The translations under genes and the position numbers were made by a program. From Metabacillus dongyingensis (lineage in GTDB: Bacteria; Bacillota; Bacilli; Bacillales; Bacillaceae), in assembly GCF_019933155.2 (NCBI RefSeq), contig NZ_CP082944.1, positions 4,404,001-4,468,000 of the forward strand: 64,000 nt of DNA, given 5' to 3'. Shown here one piece after another: positions 1-7,824 of the stretch. Position 1 is the stretch's first letter. Every line of letters starts with the position of its first letter. A model generated the notes under the pieces. It was not told the origin of the DNA, made no database searches, and saw only the letters and a list, made by a program, of their open reading frames with translations.

Positions 1-135
1 ATAGTTAGAACTAAACCATCTTATCATTTACCATGAATCACATTTTTTTATATTATATCAAAATTGATTATTTAACAATAACATTAATTTCCATAAGTTT
101 ATTCCATTTGAATCAAAGAAATATTCTAAAAATTG

Positions 136-164
136 TTGACATTCTATCAATTCGACAATATACT
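136..164 (+). promoter_or_regulatory. Sigma-A promoter of the amino acid permease
   Basis: TTGACA at 136-141 and TATACT at 159-164 are separated by 17 bp, close to the sigma-A consensus. Transcription would begin near 171, about 40 nt before the permease start. No T-box or riboswitch fits in so short a leader. The 135 bases before the promoter are AT-rich and show no gene. Confidence 0.75.
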
Positions 165-210
165 ACAAAATGTTCACTTCTAAGATAGGACTAAAATAAT
201 GGAGGATTAT

Positions 211-1605
211 ATGAGTTCATTGTTCAGAAAAAAGTCTATTACAGATTTACTTGCACAAAGTCAGCAAAAATCACTTGCCCGTACTATGGGTGCATTTGAT
301 TTAACACTGCTTGGGATTGGTGCAATTGTAGGAACTGGTATTTTTGTACTAACCGGTGTCGTTGCGGCAGAAACTGCAGGTCCGGCTCTCATTTTATCGT
401 TTATTTTATCTGGAATTGCCTGTGCACTCGCAGCCTTTTGCTATGCGGAATTTGCTTCTTCTGTTCCGATCTCTGGCAGCGTGTATACCTACACATATGC
501 AACTCTTGGTGAGCTGTTTGCTTTCCTTATTGGCTGGGATTTAATGCTTGAATATCTTCTTGCAACCTCGGCAGTTGCCACTGGATGGTCCGCATACTTT
601 CAATCCCTTATTGCAGGATTTGGAGTTGAACTGCCGGATGTCATTACTTCAGCACCAGGGGCAGGAAAAGGCGGATTTATTGATTTGCCTGCAGTGATTG
701 TTATTCTGCTCATAACCGCTCTCCTATCAAAGGGAATTAAGGAAAGCACACGGGTAAATAACATTATGGTATTTGTTAAACTTGCTGTAATCCTGATATT
801 TATTGTTGCAGGCGTCTGGTATGTTAAACCTGATAACTGGACCCCATTTGTACCATTTGGATTTGATGGCATTGTAACAGGTGCAGCTACAGTCTTTTTT
901 GCCTATATTGGATTTGATGCAGTAGCAACTGCTGCTGAGGAAGTAAAAAGACCGCAGCGGGATGTGCCAATCGGAATTATTGCTTCATTGACTGTTTGTA
1001 CTATACTGTACATTATCGTCTCGCTTATTTTGACAGGGATGGTTCCATATACTCAGTTAAACGTCGCAGACCCTGTTTCTTTTGCTCTTCAATTTGTAGG
1101 ACAGAATTCTCTTGCTGGCTTGATTTCAGTTGGAGCAATTGCCGGAATTACAACTGTACTTCTTGTTATGATGTATGCACAGGTCAGAATATCATTTGCA
1201 ATGAGCAGAGATGGGCTGCTTCCAAAACGGTTATCAAAAGTACATCCATCTTTTAAAACACCATTCCAAAATACATGGATTACAGGTTTCGTTGCAGCAG
1301 CGATCGCAGGTTTTGTTGATTTAACTACGCTCGCACATCTTGTGAATATGGGAACACTTGCAGCATTTACGCTGATTTCAGTCGCTGTTATTGTTTTAAG
1401 AAAAACACATCCAAATCTGGAACGTGCCTTTAAAGTGCCTTTTGTTCCGGTATTGCCGGCAATCAGCGCACTGTTCTGCATTTATCTCATGATAAGTTTA
1501 CCAGCTATTACGTGGATCTCTTTCTTCATCTGGATCGGGATCGGCACGGTCATCTATTTTGTATACGCCAGAAAGAACAGCAATCTTGGCCGTTTAGAGA
1601 AATAA
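211..1605 (+). CDS. APC-family amino acid permease (YfnA/cationic amino acid transporter type)
   Basis: An integral membrane amino acid transporter of 464 residues with about 12 hydrophobic segments, as is usual for the APC superfamily. The first transmembrane helix carries the family signature GIGAIVGTGIFVLTG, and the FFAYIGFDAVATAAEE segment near the middle is typical of cationic amino acid transporter/YfnA-type permeases. I chose ATG 211, not ATG 199, because GGAGG at 201-205 sits 5 nt upstream of 211 and would lie inside the longer reading frame. It is transcribed alone, from a strong promoter at 136-164 to a terminator at 1606-1643. The substrate cannot be read from sequence. Confidence 0.85.
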   Translation: MSSLFRKKSITDLLAQSQQKSLARTMGAFDLTLLGIGAIVGTGIFVLTGVVAAETAGPALILSFILSGIACALAAFCYAEFASSVPISGSVYTYTYATLGELFAFLIGWDLMLEYLLATSAVATGWSAYFQSLIAGFGVELPDVITSAPGAGKGGFIDLPAVIVILLITALLSKGIKESTRVNNIMVFVKLAVILIFIVAGVWYVKPDNWTPFVPFGFDGIVTGAATVFFAYIGFDAVATAAEEVKRPQRDVPIGIIASLTVCTILYIIVSLILTGMVPYTQLNVADPVSFALQFVGQNSLAGLISVGAIAGITTVLLVMMYAQVRISFAMSRDGLLPKRLSKVHPSFKTPFQNTWITGFVAAAIAGFVDLTTLAHLVNMGTLAAFTLISVAVIVLRKTHPNLERAFKVPFVPVLPAISALFCIYLMISLPAITWISFFIWIGIGTVIYFVYARKNSNLGRLEK

Positions 1606-1643
1606 AAAAATCCTTTCTCCTGTGTTGGAGAAAGGATTTTTTT
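1606..1643. terminator. Bidirectional terminator between the permease and the carboxypeptidase
   Basis: A near-perfect hairpin has arms around AATCCTTTCTCC and GGAGAAAGGATT with a 6-nt loop. It is flanked by an A-run on the left and a T-run on the right, so it can end transcripts from both converging genes. Confidence 0.85.
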
Positions 1644-2820
1644 ATAATCTTCTTACTTGCCTAAAGAAGTAGCCAACAAGAAGCAAAACAATTGCAAATG
1701 AAGACATGACGATAAATTTCAAGTGATCATGCAAGATGCTTTGACCCAGCGATGGCTGTACATCTGAAACAGTTCCTTTCACAACATTGCCTGCATCAGC
1801 AATAACAGGTTTTAGTTTATGGGAAGCAATTTTCCTGCCATCCTCGCCTTCAACCGCAAGCATTCCATTTAAATCAACATCTTCAGAGATGCTTTCATTT
1901 AATTTTTTGGCATAATACAGCGGTTCACTCAGTGTAAACTCCTGGCCGCTCTGATCTTCAAAGGCTGTATCCTCTGCAATAAATTCTGATGTAAAATGAT
2001 TAAAGCCATAATCTAATAATTTCACGGTATCTTTATATGAAATCCGGTCTGTTTTAGCATTAAGGATAATCGCAATCAGGCTGATATTCTCTCTTTCAGC
2101 AAGAGTGGATAAAGTAAACCCCGATTCGCTCACATAGCCGTTTTTCCCGCCGATCATCCCGTCATACGGCGTTACTTTAAGAAGCTTATGGTGATTATGA
2201 AGCGTAGTATCCCACGTTTCCCCGTCCCACTTTAATTCTTCTGTTGAAAAAATTTCTCTAAATAATTCATTTTGTGAAGCGTATTGAGTTAACTTTGCAA
2301 GGTCTTCAGCGGTCGTTACATGTTCAGGATCAAACAGACCGTGCGGGTTAGTAAAATTGGTGTGCAGAAGTCCTACCTTCGACTTTAAAAAAGCTGTCAT
2401 TTCCTCAGAAAAGGTCTCGGTATCTCCGCTGATATGTTCAGCAATTGCTACACCTGCATCATTCCCGGAATTAATCATCAATCCCTGGATGAGCTTTTTC
2501 AAGGGAACCTGCTCTCCTTCTTCAAGGTATACCCTTGTTCCATCAACACTTCTGGCATTTTTGCTTATCGTCACAATATCTTCCATATTTCCTTTTTCAA
2601 TCGCATAAATAGCTGTAGCCATCTTCGTTACACTCGCTGGATACATAATCGCATCACTGTCTTTTGAGTACAGAATCTGACCTGACTTCGCATCAATCAA
2701 TACAGCTGATTCACTTTGAATATCGGGTTCTTTTATAGAGAGTTCTTCAGCGTATGTTTTAAACGAAAATAATCCGAAAGAAAAGATGAATACTAAAAGA
2801 ATCAAAGGTGCTTTTATCAT
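1642..2820 (-). CDS. Penicillin-binding D-alanyl-D-alanine carboxypeptidase (peptidase S11, DacF-like)
   Basis: A low-molecular-weight PBP of 392 residues that would trim the terminal D-Ala from peptidoglycan stem peptides outside the membrane. An N-terminal signal segment (about 1-24) is followed by the S11 domain, with the nucleophile motif SVTK at 63-66 and SGN at 118-120. The third motif, normally KTG, reads KNG at 226-228. A C-terminal hydrophobic helix ending in basic residues (about 367-392) would anchor the protein. A GGAGA ribosome-binding site lies just upstream of ATG 2820. It stands alone and converges on the permease. Which paralogue (dacA, dacF or other) it corresponds to is uncertain. 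Confidence 0.88.
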   Translation of the reverse strand: MIKAPLILLVFIFSFGLFSFKTYAEELSIKEPDIQSESAVLIDAKSGQILYSKDSDAIMYPASVTKMATAIYAIEKGNMEDIVTISKNARSVDGTRVYLEEGEQVPLKKLIQGLMINSGNDAGVAIAEHISGDTETFSEEMTAFLKSKVGLLHTNFTNPHGLFDPEHVTTAEDLAKLTQYASQNELFREIFSTEELKWDGETWDTTLHNHHKLLKVTPYDGMIGGKNGYVSESGFTLSTLAERENISLIAIILNAKTDRISYKDTVKLLDYGFNHFTSEFIAEDTAFEDQSGQEFTLSEPLYYAKKLNESISEDVDLNGMLAVEGEDGRKIASHKLKPVIADAGNVVKGTVSDVQPSLGQSILHDHLKFIVMSSFAIVLLLVGYFFRQVRRL

Positions 2821-2942
2821 AAAAAATATCTCCTGTATAGTAGTTAAGATTATTATTCTCTATTCAGTCCATATACAAGCATAACAGCTACTAATCAAGC
2901 ATGACAATGTAAAGAAATAGAAATAGTCGTATATTCTTTCAT

Positions 2943-2971
2943 TTGACTTTATGAAGCACCGGATTTATAAT
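2943..2971 (+). promoter_or_regulatory. Promoter of the TetR gene
   Basis: TTGACT (2943-2948) and TATAAT (2966-2971) are 17 bp apart. The expected transcript start, about 2978, lies downstream of ATG 2951. This rules out 2951 as the tetR start and supports 3002. Confidence 0.75.
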
Positions 2972-2975
2972 AAAA

Positions 2976-2989
2976 CTGACGAACGTCAG
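2976..2989. promoter_or_regulatory. Candidate TetR operator (CTGACG-AA-CGTCAG)
   Basis: A perfect 6-bp inverted repeat with a 2-bp centre begins 5 bp after the -10 box and covers the predicted transcript start, just ahead of the tetR ribosome-binding site. Its symmetry and position suit autorepression by the TetR protein. Binding is inferred. Confidence 0.55.
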
Positions 2990-3001
2990 GAAGGTGAAAA
3001 A

Positions 3002-3595
3002 ATGACATCTCAACAAATAAAAGAAGCCGCGATACGCAATTTTGCCGCACACGGATATGAAGGTGCATCTTTAGCAGCAATAGCGAATGAAGTCGGCATC
3101 AAGAAACAATCTATTTACACTCATTTTAAAAGCAAGGATGAACTGTTTCTTACTGTCATGGCTGAGGTGCAGGAAAAAGAAATTGAGTATATTAAAAACT
3201 ACTTTGTTTTCTCAAATTCCGCATCATTAAAAGAAGCGCTCTATCAATACTTGTCAGAGTATATCAACCGCTATGAAAAGGATGATAAAACAAAGTTCAT
3301 GCTGCGGATCAGCTTTTTGCCGCCAGCACATCTTTACGATGAAGTGATGAAGAAAGTGTACACCTATCTGGATACTTTTGAAGAGCTGCTGACGGATATA
3401 TTTAATGACCAGAAAGCTATAACAATAAACCAATCAGATGCAGTAATTGCCTATATGGGACTTGTTGATGCTGTTCTGGTTGAGATTCTCTATGGCGGTG
3501 CTGAAAGATTTAAAAAGCGATTGGATGGCTGCTTTAGCGTTTACTGGAACGGGATAACACATAGAAACACGGAAGAGCCTTGGTCAGCTCCGTAA
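3002..3595 (+). CDS. TetR/AcrR-family transcriptional repressor
   Basis: A 197-residue DNA-binding regulator. The N-terminal helix-turn-helix covers roughly residues 10-55, with the family pattern AAIRNFAAHGYEGASLAAIA followed by GIKKQSIYTHFKSKDEL. The C-terminal ligand-binding domain is variable. The start at 3002 is set by AGGAAGGTG at 2988-2996 and by the promoter, which lies inside the longer reading frame. It precedes two SMR efflux genes on the same strand, so it most likely represses them in the absence of a toxic cation. A palindrome at 2976-2989 is a likely operator. Confidence 0.88.
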   Translation: MTSQQIKEAAIRNFAAHGYEGASLAAIANEVGIKKQSIYTHFKSKDELFLTVMAEVQEKEIEYIKNYFVFSNSASLKEALYQYLSEYINRYEKDDKTKFMLRISFLPPAHLYDEVMKKVYTYLDTFEELLTDIFNDQKAITINQSDAVIAYMGLVDAVLVEILYGGAERFKKRLDGCFSVYWNGITHRNTEEPWSAP

Positions 3596-3661
3596 GGCAG
3601 ATAAGAATCCTGCGGAAAAGTCCGGGTTTGACTTTTTTTTGGCGGATCCGTTCTGACCAAG
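3579..3661 (+). promoter_or_regulatory. Structured tetR-SMR junction with terminator or attenuator features
   Basis: GTCAGCTCCG (3583-3592) can pair with CGGGTTTGAC (3623-3632), directly followed by eight T (3633-3640), like an intrinsic terminator. The same left arm, extended to CTTGGTCAG (3579-3587), is also perfectly complementary to CTGACCAAG (3653-3661). A small inner hairpin GCAG/CTGC sits at 3597-3613. The tetR stop codon lies inside the structure. The conserved core of the ykkC guanidine-I riboswitch is not visible. It may simply be the tetR terminator. Confidence 0.4.
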
Positions 3662-3734
3662 GAGTTTGGCATTTGCGCTTGCTGCAATAAGCAAAATTGT
3701 GTCCCATCCAATAATTAAAGAAAGGAAGAACATC

Positions 3735-4073
3735 ATGAATCGTGACTGGATAAAAGTTTTCTTAGCCGGTTTCATTGAAGTTATCTGGGTGGCTGGATTA
3801 AAATACTCAGACAGCTGGTATGAATGGATTATTACAATTATTACGATATGTGTAAGTTTTTATTTACTGATCGGAGCGACTAAAAGACTGCCGGTGAGTA
3901 CCGTTTACGCAGTCTTTACAGGACTTGGCGCTGCAGGAACCGTTATTTCGGAAATTCTCTTCTTTAACGAGCCATTTCAGCTCATCAAAATACTGTTAAT
4001 TCTCGTATTAGTCGCTGGAGTTATCGGCTTAAAAACATTGTCTAATGATAAAAAAGAGGAGGCTGTGCACTAA
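3735..4073 (+). CDS. ykkC: SMR-family efflux pump subunit, YkkC-like
   Basis: A 112-residue protein with four transmembrane helices, the standard size for small multidrug resistance pumps, which exchange protons for cationic compounds. The essential glutamate of helix 1 is at residue 15 (GFIEVIWVAGLK), and the STVYAVFTGLGAAGTV segment is typical of the family. The start at 3735 follows AAAGGAAG at 3721-3728. The stop codon overlaps the next SMR gene (TAATG), as expected for a YkkC/YkkD-type heterodimer. It lies downstream of a TetR gene. In B. subtilis the related ykkCD genes are under guanidine riboswitch control, which I do not see here. Confidence 0.85.
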   Translation: MNRDWIKVFLAGFIEVIWVAGLKYSDSWYEWIITIITICVSFYLLIGATKRLPVSTVYAVFTGLGAAGTVISEILFFNEPFQLIKILLILVLVAGVIGLKTLSNDKKEEAVH

Positions 4074-4387
4074 TGGACTGGATTTTACTGATAGCAGCAG
4101 GCCTATTTGAAGTTGTCGGTGTCATCGGAATCAACAAAATGAAAGATTCAAAAGGAATTGTTCCCTTGCTGATTATGATTGCAGGCTTTTCCATCAGTTT
4201 TCTTCTATTAAATCAATCTCTTCAAACCATTTCGCTTGGAACGGCATATTCTGTCTGGACAGGAATTGGATCTGCGGGCAGCGCGCTTGTGGGAATTTTA
4301 TTTTACGGAGATTCAAGCAGCTGGAAAAGAATCCTTTTTATTAGTATGATCATCTCAGCTACAGTAGGATTGAAGCTTGTTTCATAA
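4073..4387 (+). CDS. ykkD: SMR-family efflux pump subunit, YkkD-like
   Basis: A 104-residue, four-helix SMR protein that would pair with the product of the preceding gene. Helix 1 holds the conserved glutamate at residue 13 (GLFEVVGVIGINKM), and GTAYSVWTGIGSAGSALVG is the strongly conserved SMR core. Its ATG shares one base with the stop codon of its partner, so translation is probably coupled. The substrate is not readable. Related pairs export quaternary ammonium compounds or guanidinium. Confidence 0.85.
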   Translation: MDWILLIAAGLFEVVGVIGINKMKDSKGIVPLLIMIAGFSISFLLLNQSLQTISLGTAYSVWTGIGSAGSALVGILFYGDSSSWKRILFISMIISATVGLKLVS

Positions 4388-4399
4388 GGAGTTATCATT

Positions 4400-5308
4400 G
4401 TGAGCCAATTATTTAAATACTCATTCCTTGTCTTGGTCGGCGCATGCAGTTACGGGGTTATTTCTACCATTATTAAAATTGCCTACATGCATGGATTTAC
4501 AGTGAACGAAGTGATCGGAAGCCAATACTTGTTTGGCTTTATCATGTTTCTCATCTGTGTGACTCTTTTCTCAAGAAGAAAAGTTTCTTTTAAGCAGGCG
4601 CTCATCTTAATGATTACAGGAACCACTACCAGTCTGACTGGTATTTTTTACGGAAAATCTCTTGAAACGATTCCCGCCTCGATTGCGATTATCCTCTTAT
4701 TTCAGTTTACCTGGATTGGAATCGTCATTGAGGCAATAGCTGTGAAAAAGCTGCCGGGTCCTGACAAAATACTCGCTGGAGGCATTCTCTTAATAGGCAC
4801 ATTTCTGGCGGGAAACATTTTTGGTCATGATGCTTTTAGCCTGAGTGATCCCGGAATCATCTGGGGACTTTTATCAGCTGTTTCATTTTCACTATTTATC
4901 TTTGCAAGCGGAAAAGTAGCAATTGAGCTGCCGTCTTTAAATCGAAGTCTGTTTATGTCATTGGGTGCTGCACTCTTTTTACTAATCGTCTTTTCCCCTG
5001 ATTTTCTGACAAATGGCTCCATGCAGTCAGGATTATGGATTTACGCTTTGCTGCTGGGCTTTTTCGGCGTATTCATACCCGTTGTATTGTTTTCAATCGG
5101 AACGCCGAAGATCGGTTCAGGCATTGCAACGATTTTAGGAGCTGCAGAATTGCCAATGGCCATTCTCTGCTCGGTTCTTATTTTAAAAGAGCAGGTAACA
5201 ATCCTGCAGACAGCCGGAATCGCCATGATTTTAATTGGAATTGTAACACCGCAGCTTTATCATTTTTTAAAACATAAGCAGCTTGAGAAGGATAGCATAT
5301 CTTCTTGA
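4400..5308 (+). CDS. EamA/DMT-superfamily transporter
   Basis: A 302-residue membrane protein with about ten hydrophobic helices in two EamA repeats; GTPKIGSGIATILGAAELPMA near the C-terminus is a typical second-repeat segment. The start is GTG 4400, preceded by AAGGAG (4386-4391), only 12 nt after the ykkD-like gene, so it is probably cotranscribed with the efflux pair. It belongs to the same superfamily as SMR proteins but is the doubled, ten-helix form and acts as a metabolite exporter or importer of unknown substrate. Confidence 0.82.
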   Translation: MSQLFKYSFLVLVGACSYGVISTIIKIAYMHGFTVNEVIGSQYLFGFIMFLICVTLFSRRKVSFKQALILMITGTTTSLTGIFYGKSLETIPASIAIILLFQFTWIGIVIEAIAVKKLPGPDKILAGGILLIGTFLAGNIFGHDAFSLSDPGIIWGLLSAVSFSLFIFASGKVAIELPSLNRSLFMSLGAALFLLIVFSPDFLTNGSMQSGLWIYALLLGFFGVFIPVVLFSIGTPKIGSGIATILGAAELPMAILCSVLILKEQVTILQTAGIAMILIGIVTPQLYHFLKHKQLEKDSISS

Positions 5309-5309
5309 C

Positions 5310-5346
5310 AAAGAGAGTGAACGATTAAACGTTCACCCTCTTTTTA
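5310..5346. terminator. Bidirectional terminator after the DMT gene
   Basis: Arms GAGAGTGAACG and CGTTCACCCTC form a hairpin with a short loop, with A-rich sequence before it and TTTTT after it. It can serve both the DMT unit and the converging sigma-factor operon. Confidence 0.8.
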
Positions 5347-5362
5347 GCATCCAGATATAAGC

Positions 5363-5926
5363 TTACTCAGCTGAAAAAGTACGCATAGCATCTTCAGCTT
5401 GTTTCTCTGTTATATAAGGTGTATGAAAGTACACTCTTATCCATTCTTTTTCATCAGTCTGAACGTAATAGTGATAGGTTTGTGTGGCAGTCATTGTTTT
5501 AACATGCTCGAGTATTCTTTCTGATGGATACTTTAATTCGTTTATTACTTTTCTTTCAAAAATCCCCGGCCGGCTTTCAAGGCTTTGCTTTTCCTCAAGT
5601 GTACTGGGGACTGCCCCTCCTACAGTCTTTTCTCCTTGTTTAAAAATCAGGCTATCTCCATTTCTTTCTGTTTTGATTCCATCTGGAAGCTGTATACTGT
5701 AGTTTAATTGCCCATTCCGTGTATCTTCCCCTTTTTCACCATTTACAAAAAAGAGAGAAAAGATGCCGACTCCGATTAAAAGGATCATTGTTACAGAAAG
5801 CTGAAATACTCGGTGTATCACGGCAAGGGAAAATCCTGACCGCCTTTTGGAGAGAGCCTTGCTGATTTTCTCCCGCTGTTCGGATGATAATGTTTTTTTC
5901 GGAAACTGAAGGTTTTCAGGATTCAA
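5363..5926 (-). CDS. Membrane protein cotranscribed with the ECF sigma factor, candidate anti-sigma factor
   Basis: A 187-residue protein with a cytoplasmic N-terminal part of about 38 residues, one transmembrane helix (about 38-60) and an extracellular C-terminal domain. I chose TTG 5926 because AAGGAGG lies 8 nt upstream, inside the end of the sigma gene; the alternative ATG 5953 has no proper site. The two genes overlap by 11 bases. A single-pass protein translated with an ECF sigma factor is normally its anti-sigma factor. I recognise no named family, and the short N-terminal segment lacks a clear zinc-binding anti-sigma (ZAS) motif, so the role is inferred from context. Confidence 0.65.
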   Translation of the reverse strand: MNPENLQFPKKTLSSEQREKISKALSKRRSGFSLAVIHRVFQLSVTMILLIGVGIFSLFFVNGEKGEDTRNGQLNYSIQLPDGIKTERNGDSLIFKQGEKTVGGAVPSTLEEKQSLESRPGIFERKVINELKYPSERILEHVKTMTATQTYHYYVQTDEKEWIRVYFHTPYITEKQAEDAMRTFSAE

Positions 5927-6422
5927 GTTTGGCCCCTCCTTCTTTAATAGCATCTTGCCTGTTCTGATTTAGTTTCTTCAATGCCCGGTAGTAAGTGCGG
6001 CTGACTTTTTCCCTTGTCCAGCCCAGGACTTCTGAGGTTTCTTCCACGGAAAGCTCAGAGATGACTCTCAGCATGACAACATCTCTGTACTCTGTTTTCA
6101 GTTCATCTATTGCTCTGTAGACTTCCCTTACATTTTCATGTTCCATCAAAATATCATCCGGACTTTTTTGCCGCTCTTGATTTGGCAGCCAAGAAAGAAG
6201 CCGTTTCTTCCGGCGCTGATCAATGACAAGTCTTCTGGCAATGCTGATCAGCCATGTTTTCGGATGGGAATCACCGTGAAAATGGCTTTTTAAAGCCCTG
6301 AAAAAAACTTCCTGGACATCATCCTCCACATCGTGTGATCCTTTGTAATAAACCAAAAAGTGATAAAGATCATCTCCGAACAGCTTAAACATCCGCTCAA
6401 TTTCTCTGTGGTGTTCGTTCAT
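5916..6422 (-). CDS. ECF-type RNA polymerase sigma factor (SigX-like group)
   Basis: A 168-residue sigma-70 family protein containing only regions 2 and 4, the ECF layout. Region 2 includes DVEDDVQEVFFRAL and PKTWLISIARRLVIDQRRKK, which contact core polymerase and the -10 element. Region 4 includes a helix-turn-helix around ELSVEETSEVLGWTREKVS. It heads a two-gene operon with a membrane protein that probably holds it inactive until an envelope signal arrives. GGGGTGG precedes ATG 6422. Target genes cannot be named from this window. Confidence 0.85.
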   Translation of the reverse strand: MNEHHREIERMFKLFGDDLYHFLVYYKGSHDVEDDVQEVFFRALKSHFHGDSHPKTWLISIARRLVIDQRRKKRLLSWLPNQERQKSPDDILMEHENVREVYRAIDELKTEYRDVVMLRVISELSVEETSEVLGWTREKVSRTYYRALKKLNQNRQDAIKEGGAKLES

Positions 6423-6603
6423 TTATCCACCCCGTTTGAACTCTTTACTTAATTAGACGGTTACTTATCTTAATTCTCTCACTTAAATGGAAAAAAATCA
6501 GTTTTTTCAGAATTGATCTATTCCATCTTTTATTTAAGATTAAAATTCGGGTAACATAAATATAAGACTGTAGAACTATATTTGTTTTATTTTTCAGAAA
6601 ATA

Positions 6604-6649
6604 TTGACTTTTTTCCGGAAAACTATTAATTTATAGGAAAGCGTTTGGA
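6604..6649 (+). promoter_or_regulatory. Promoter region of the LacI regulator with candidate operators
   Basis: TTGACT (6604-6609) and TAATTT (6627-6632) make a weak promoter with 17-bp spacing. A perfect palindrome TTTTCCGGAAAA lies in the spacer (6611-6622). GGAAAGCGTTTGGA (6636-6649) resembles both a cre site and the perfect palindrome GGAAAACGTTTTCC found ahead of the next gene, so either autoregulation or CcpA control is plausible. Confidence 0.45.
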
Positions 6650-6668
6650 TAAATGTAAGGAGTATATT

Positions 6669-7736
6669 ATGACAACATTAAAAGAAATTGCGGAGCATGT
6701 TGGAGTATCAATTTCAACTGTTTCCAGAGTAATCAATAACGATCTATCAAGAAATATTCACCCTGAAACGAAAAGAAAAGTTTGGGATGCCGTGAAAGAC
6801 TATGGATATAAGCCAAACCAAAATGCCAGGAACTTAGCCTCACAGAAAAAAACTGAAAAGAAAAAAACAATGCAGATTGGCTGTTTAGTCCAGCATCCTC
6901 ATCTAATAGAAAGATATGATCCGTATTATTCACCTATATTTAATGGAATAAGCAAGACTCTTACAGAACATAAATACAGCTTAATCTATATTGATTCATT
7001 CGACAAAAAAATTGAGGAAACTGATTTTTACAGAACTATCAACTCTGATACATTGGATGGCATAATCCTTTTCGGAAACTTTGAGGAAAATGTCTTGTCT
7101 TTCATTAAAAATCAGATATCCTGCATCGTCGCTTTAGAAACTGCCCACACGGATCGCTTAGATGTATCATTGGTGGACTATGACAGACAGTCTGCATGCA
7201 GAGCAGCCATTAAGCACTTAATTGAACAAGGTCATGAAAAGATCGGATTTATTGGAGGCGGAACAGGTGCTGACTATGTGAATCTTTCTGATGAAGAGAG
7301 ATATAAAGGCTATGTGAAAGCACTGCATGAATTTGGACTCGAACTTGAATCAGATTGGATTGTAAATGCCCAATGGACTCCTTCATTAAGTTATAGCGGC
7401 ATGAAGAAAATTTTAAACCTTGATTCTAAGCCAACTGCCATGTTTTGTGCAAGTGACACAATGGCCATCGCTGCGATGAGGGCTGTTTATGAAAATAAAC
7501 TGCAGATCCCAGAGGATGTTGCATTTATCGGGATTGATAACATTGAAATGTCTTTATATTCTAATCCCCCTTTATCAACTATTCATATTCCAAAATATGA
7601 AATTGGAAAAGCTGCAGTAAATGTACTTTTAAATCAAATAGAGGAACGGATGGATCTCCCAGTCGTGACTTTGCTGCCATATCAGTTAATTGCCAGGGAA
7701 TCATCGGAAAATAAATCTAACTTGAAGCATCTTTAA
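6669..7736 (+). CDS. LacI-family regulator of the amino-sugar cluster
   Basis: A 355-residue repressor. Residues 1-55 form the LacI helix-turn-helix plus hinge (TTLKEIAEHVGVSISTVSRV). The rest is a periplasmic-binding-protein-like sensor domain of family length, containing GHEKIGFIGG and PEDVAFIGIDN. Start ATG 6669 is preceded by AAGGAG (6657-6662); the upstream ATG 6645 has no such site. It is the first gene of a long same-strand sugar cluster and very probably controls it through the palindrome at 7777-7790. The effector would be a sugar or sugar phosphate of the pathway. Confidence 0.9.
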   Translation: MTTLKEIAEHVGVSISTVSRVINNDLSRNIHPETKRKVWDAVKDYGYKPNQNARNLASQKKTEKKKTMQIGCLVQHPHLIERYDPYYSPIFNGISKTLTEHKYSLIYIDSFDKKIEETDFYRTINSDTLDGIILFGNFEENVLSFIKNQISCIVALETAHTDRLDVSLVDYDRQSACRAAIKHLIEQGHEKIGFIGGGTGADYVNLSDEERYKGYVKALHEFGLELESDWIVNAQWTPSLSYSGMKKILNLDSKPTAMFCASDTMAIAAMRAVYENKLQIPEDVAFIGIDNIEMSLYSNPPLSTIHIPKYEIGKAAVNVLLNQIEERMDLPVVTLLPYQLIARESSENKSNLKHL

Positions 7737-7776
7737 AATTTTATGAGTTAAATTGAAGCATTTATTTTGCACAGCA

Positions 7777-7790
7777 GGAAAACGTTTTCC
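7777..7790. promoter_or_regulatory. Perfect 14-bp palindrome, LacI/CcpA-type operator
   Basis: GGAAAACGTTTTCC has the central CG and A/T arms typical of LacI-family operators and differs from the cre consensus only at its outer bases. It lies 90 bp before the oxidoreductase gene, where the operon promoter must be. The cluster's own LacI protein is the first candidate; CcpA is the alternative. Confidence 0.6.
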
Positions 7791-7812
7791 GTATTTGGGG
7801 AAAATTCAATTT

Positions 7813-7824
7813 AAGGAGGTGATC
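7813..7824 (+). promoter_or_regulatory. Full anti-Shine-Dalgarno complement with no gene behind it
   Basis: AAGGAGGTGATC is complementary to the whole 3' end of 16S rRNA, yet the next gene starts 56 nt further on with its own site. A second AAGGAGG follows at 7836-7842. The only reading frame at hand, TTG 7833 to TGA 7854, would code seven residues at a poor 13-nt spacing. It resembles the STAB-SD elements that protect mRNA 5' ends in Bacillus. Confidence 0.45.

Noticed and set aside
1..198. T-box or lysine riboswitch before the amino acid permease
   Set aside because: The promoter lies at 136-164, leaving a leader of about 40 nt, too short for either.
3579..3734. ykkC (guanidine-I) riboswitch before the SMR pair
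   Set aside because: The conserved guanidine-I core elements could not be found in the leader; only a terminator-like and a long-range pairing are visible.
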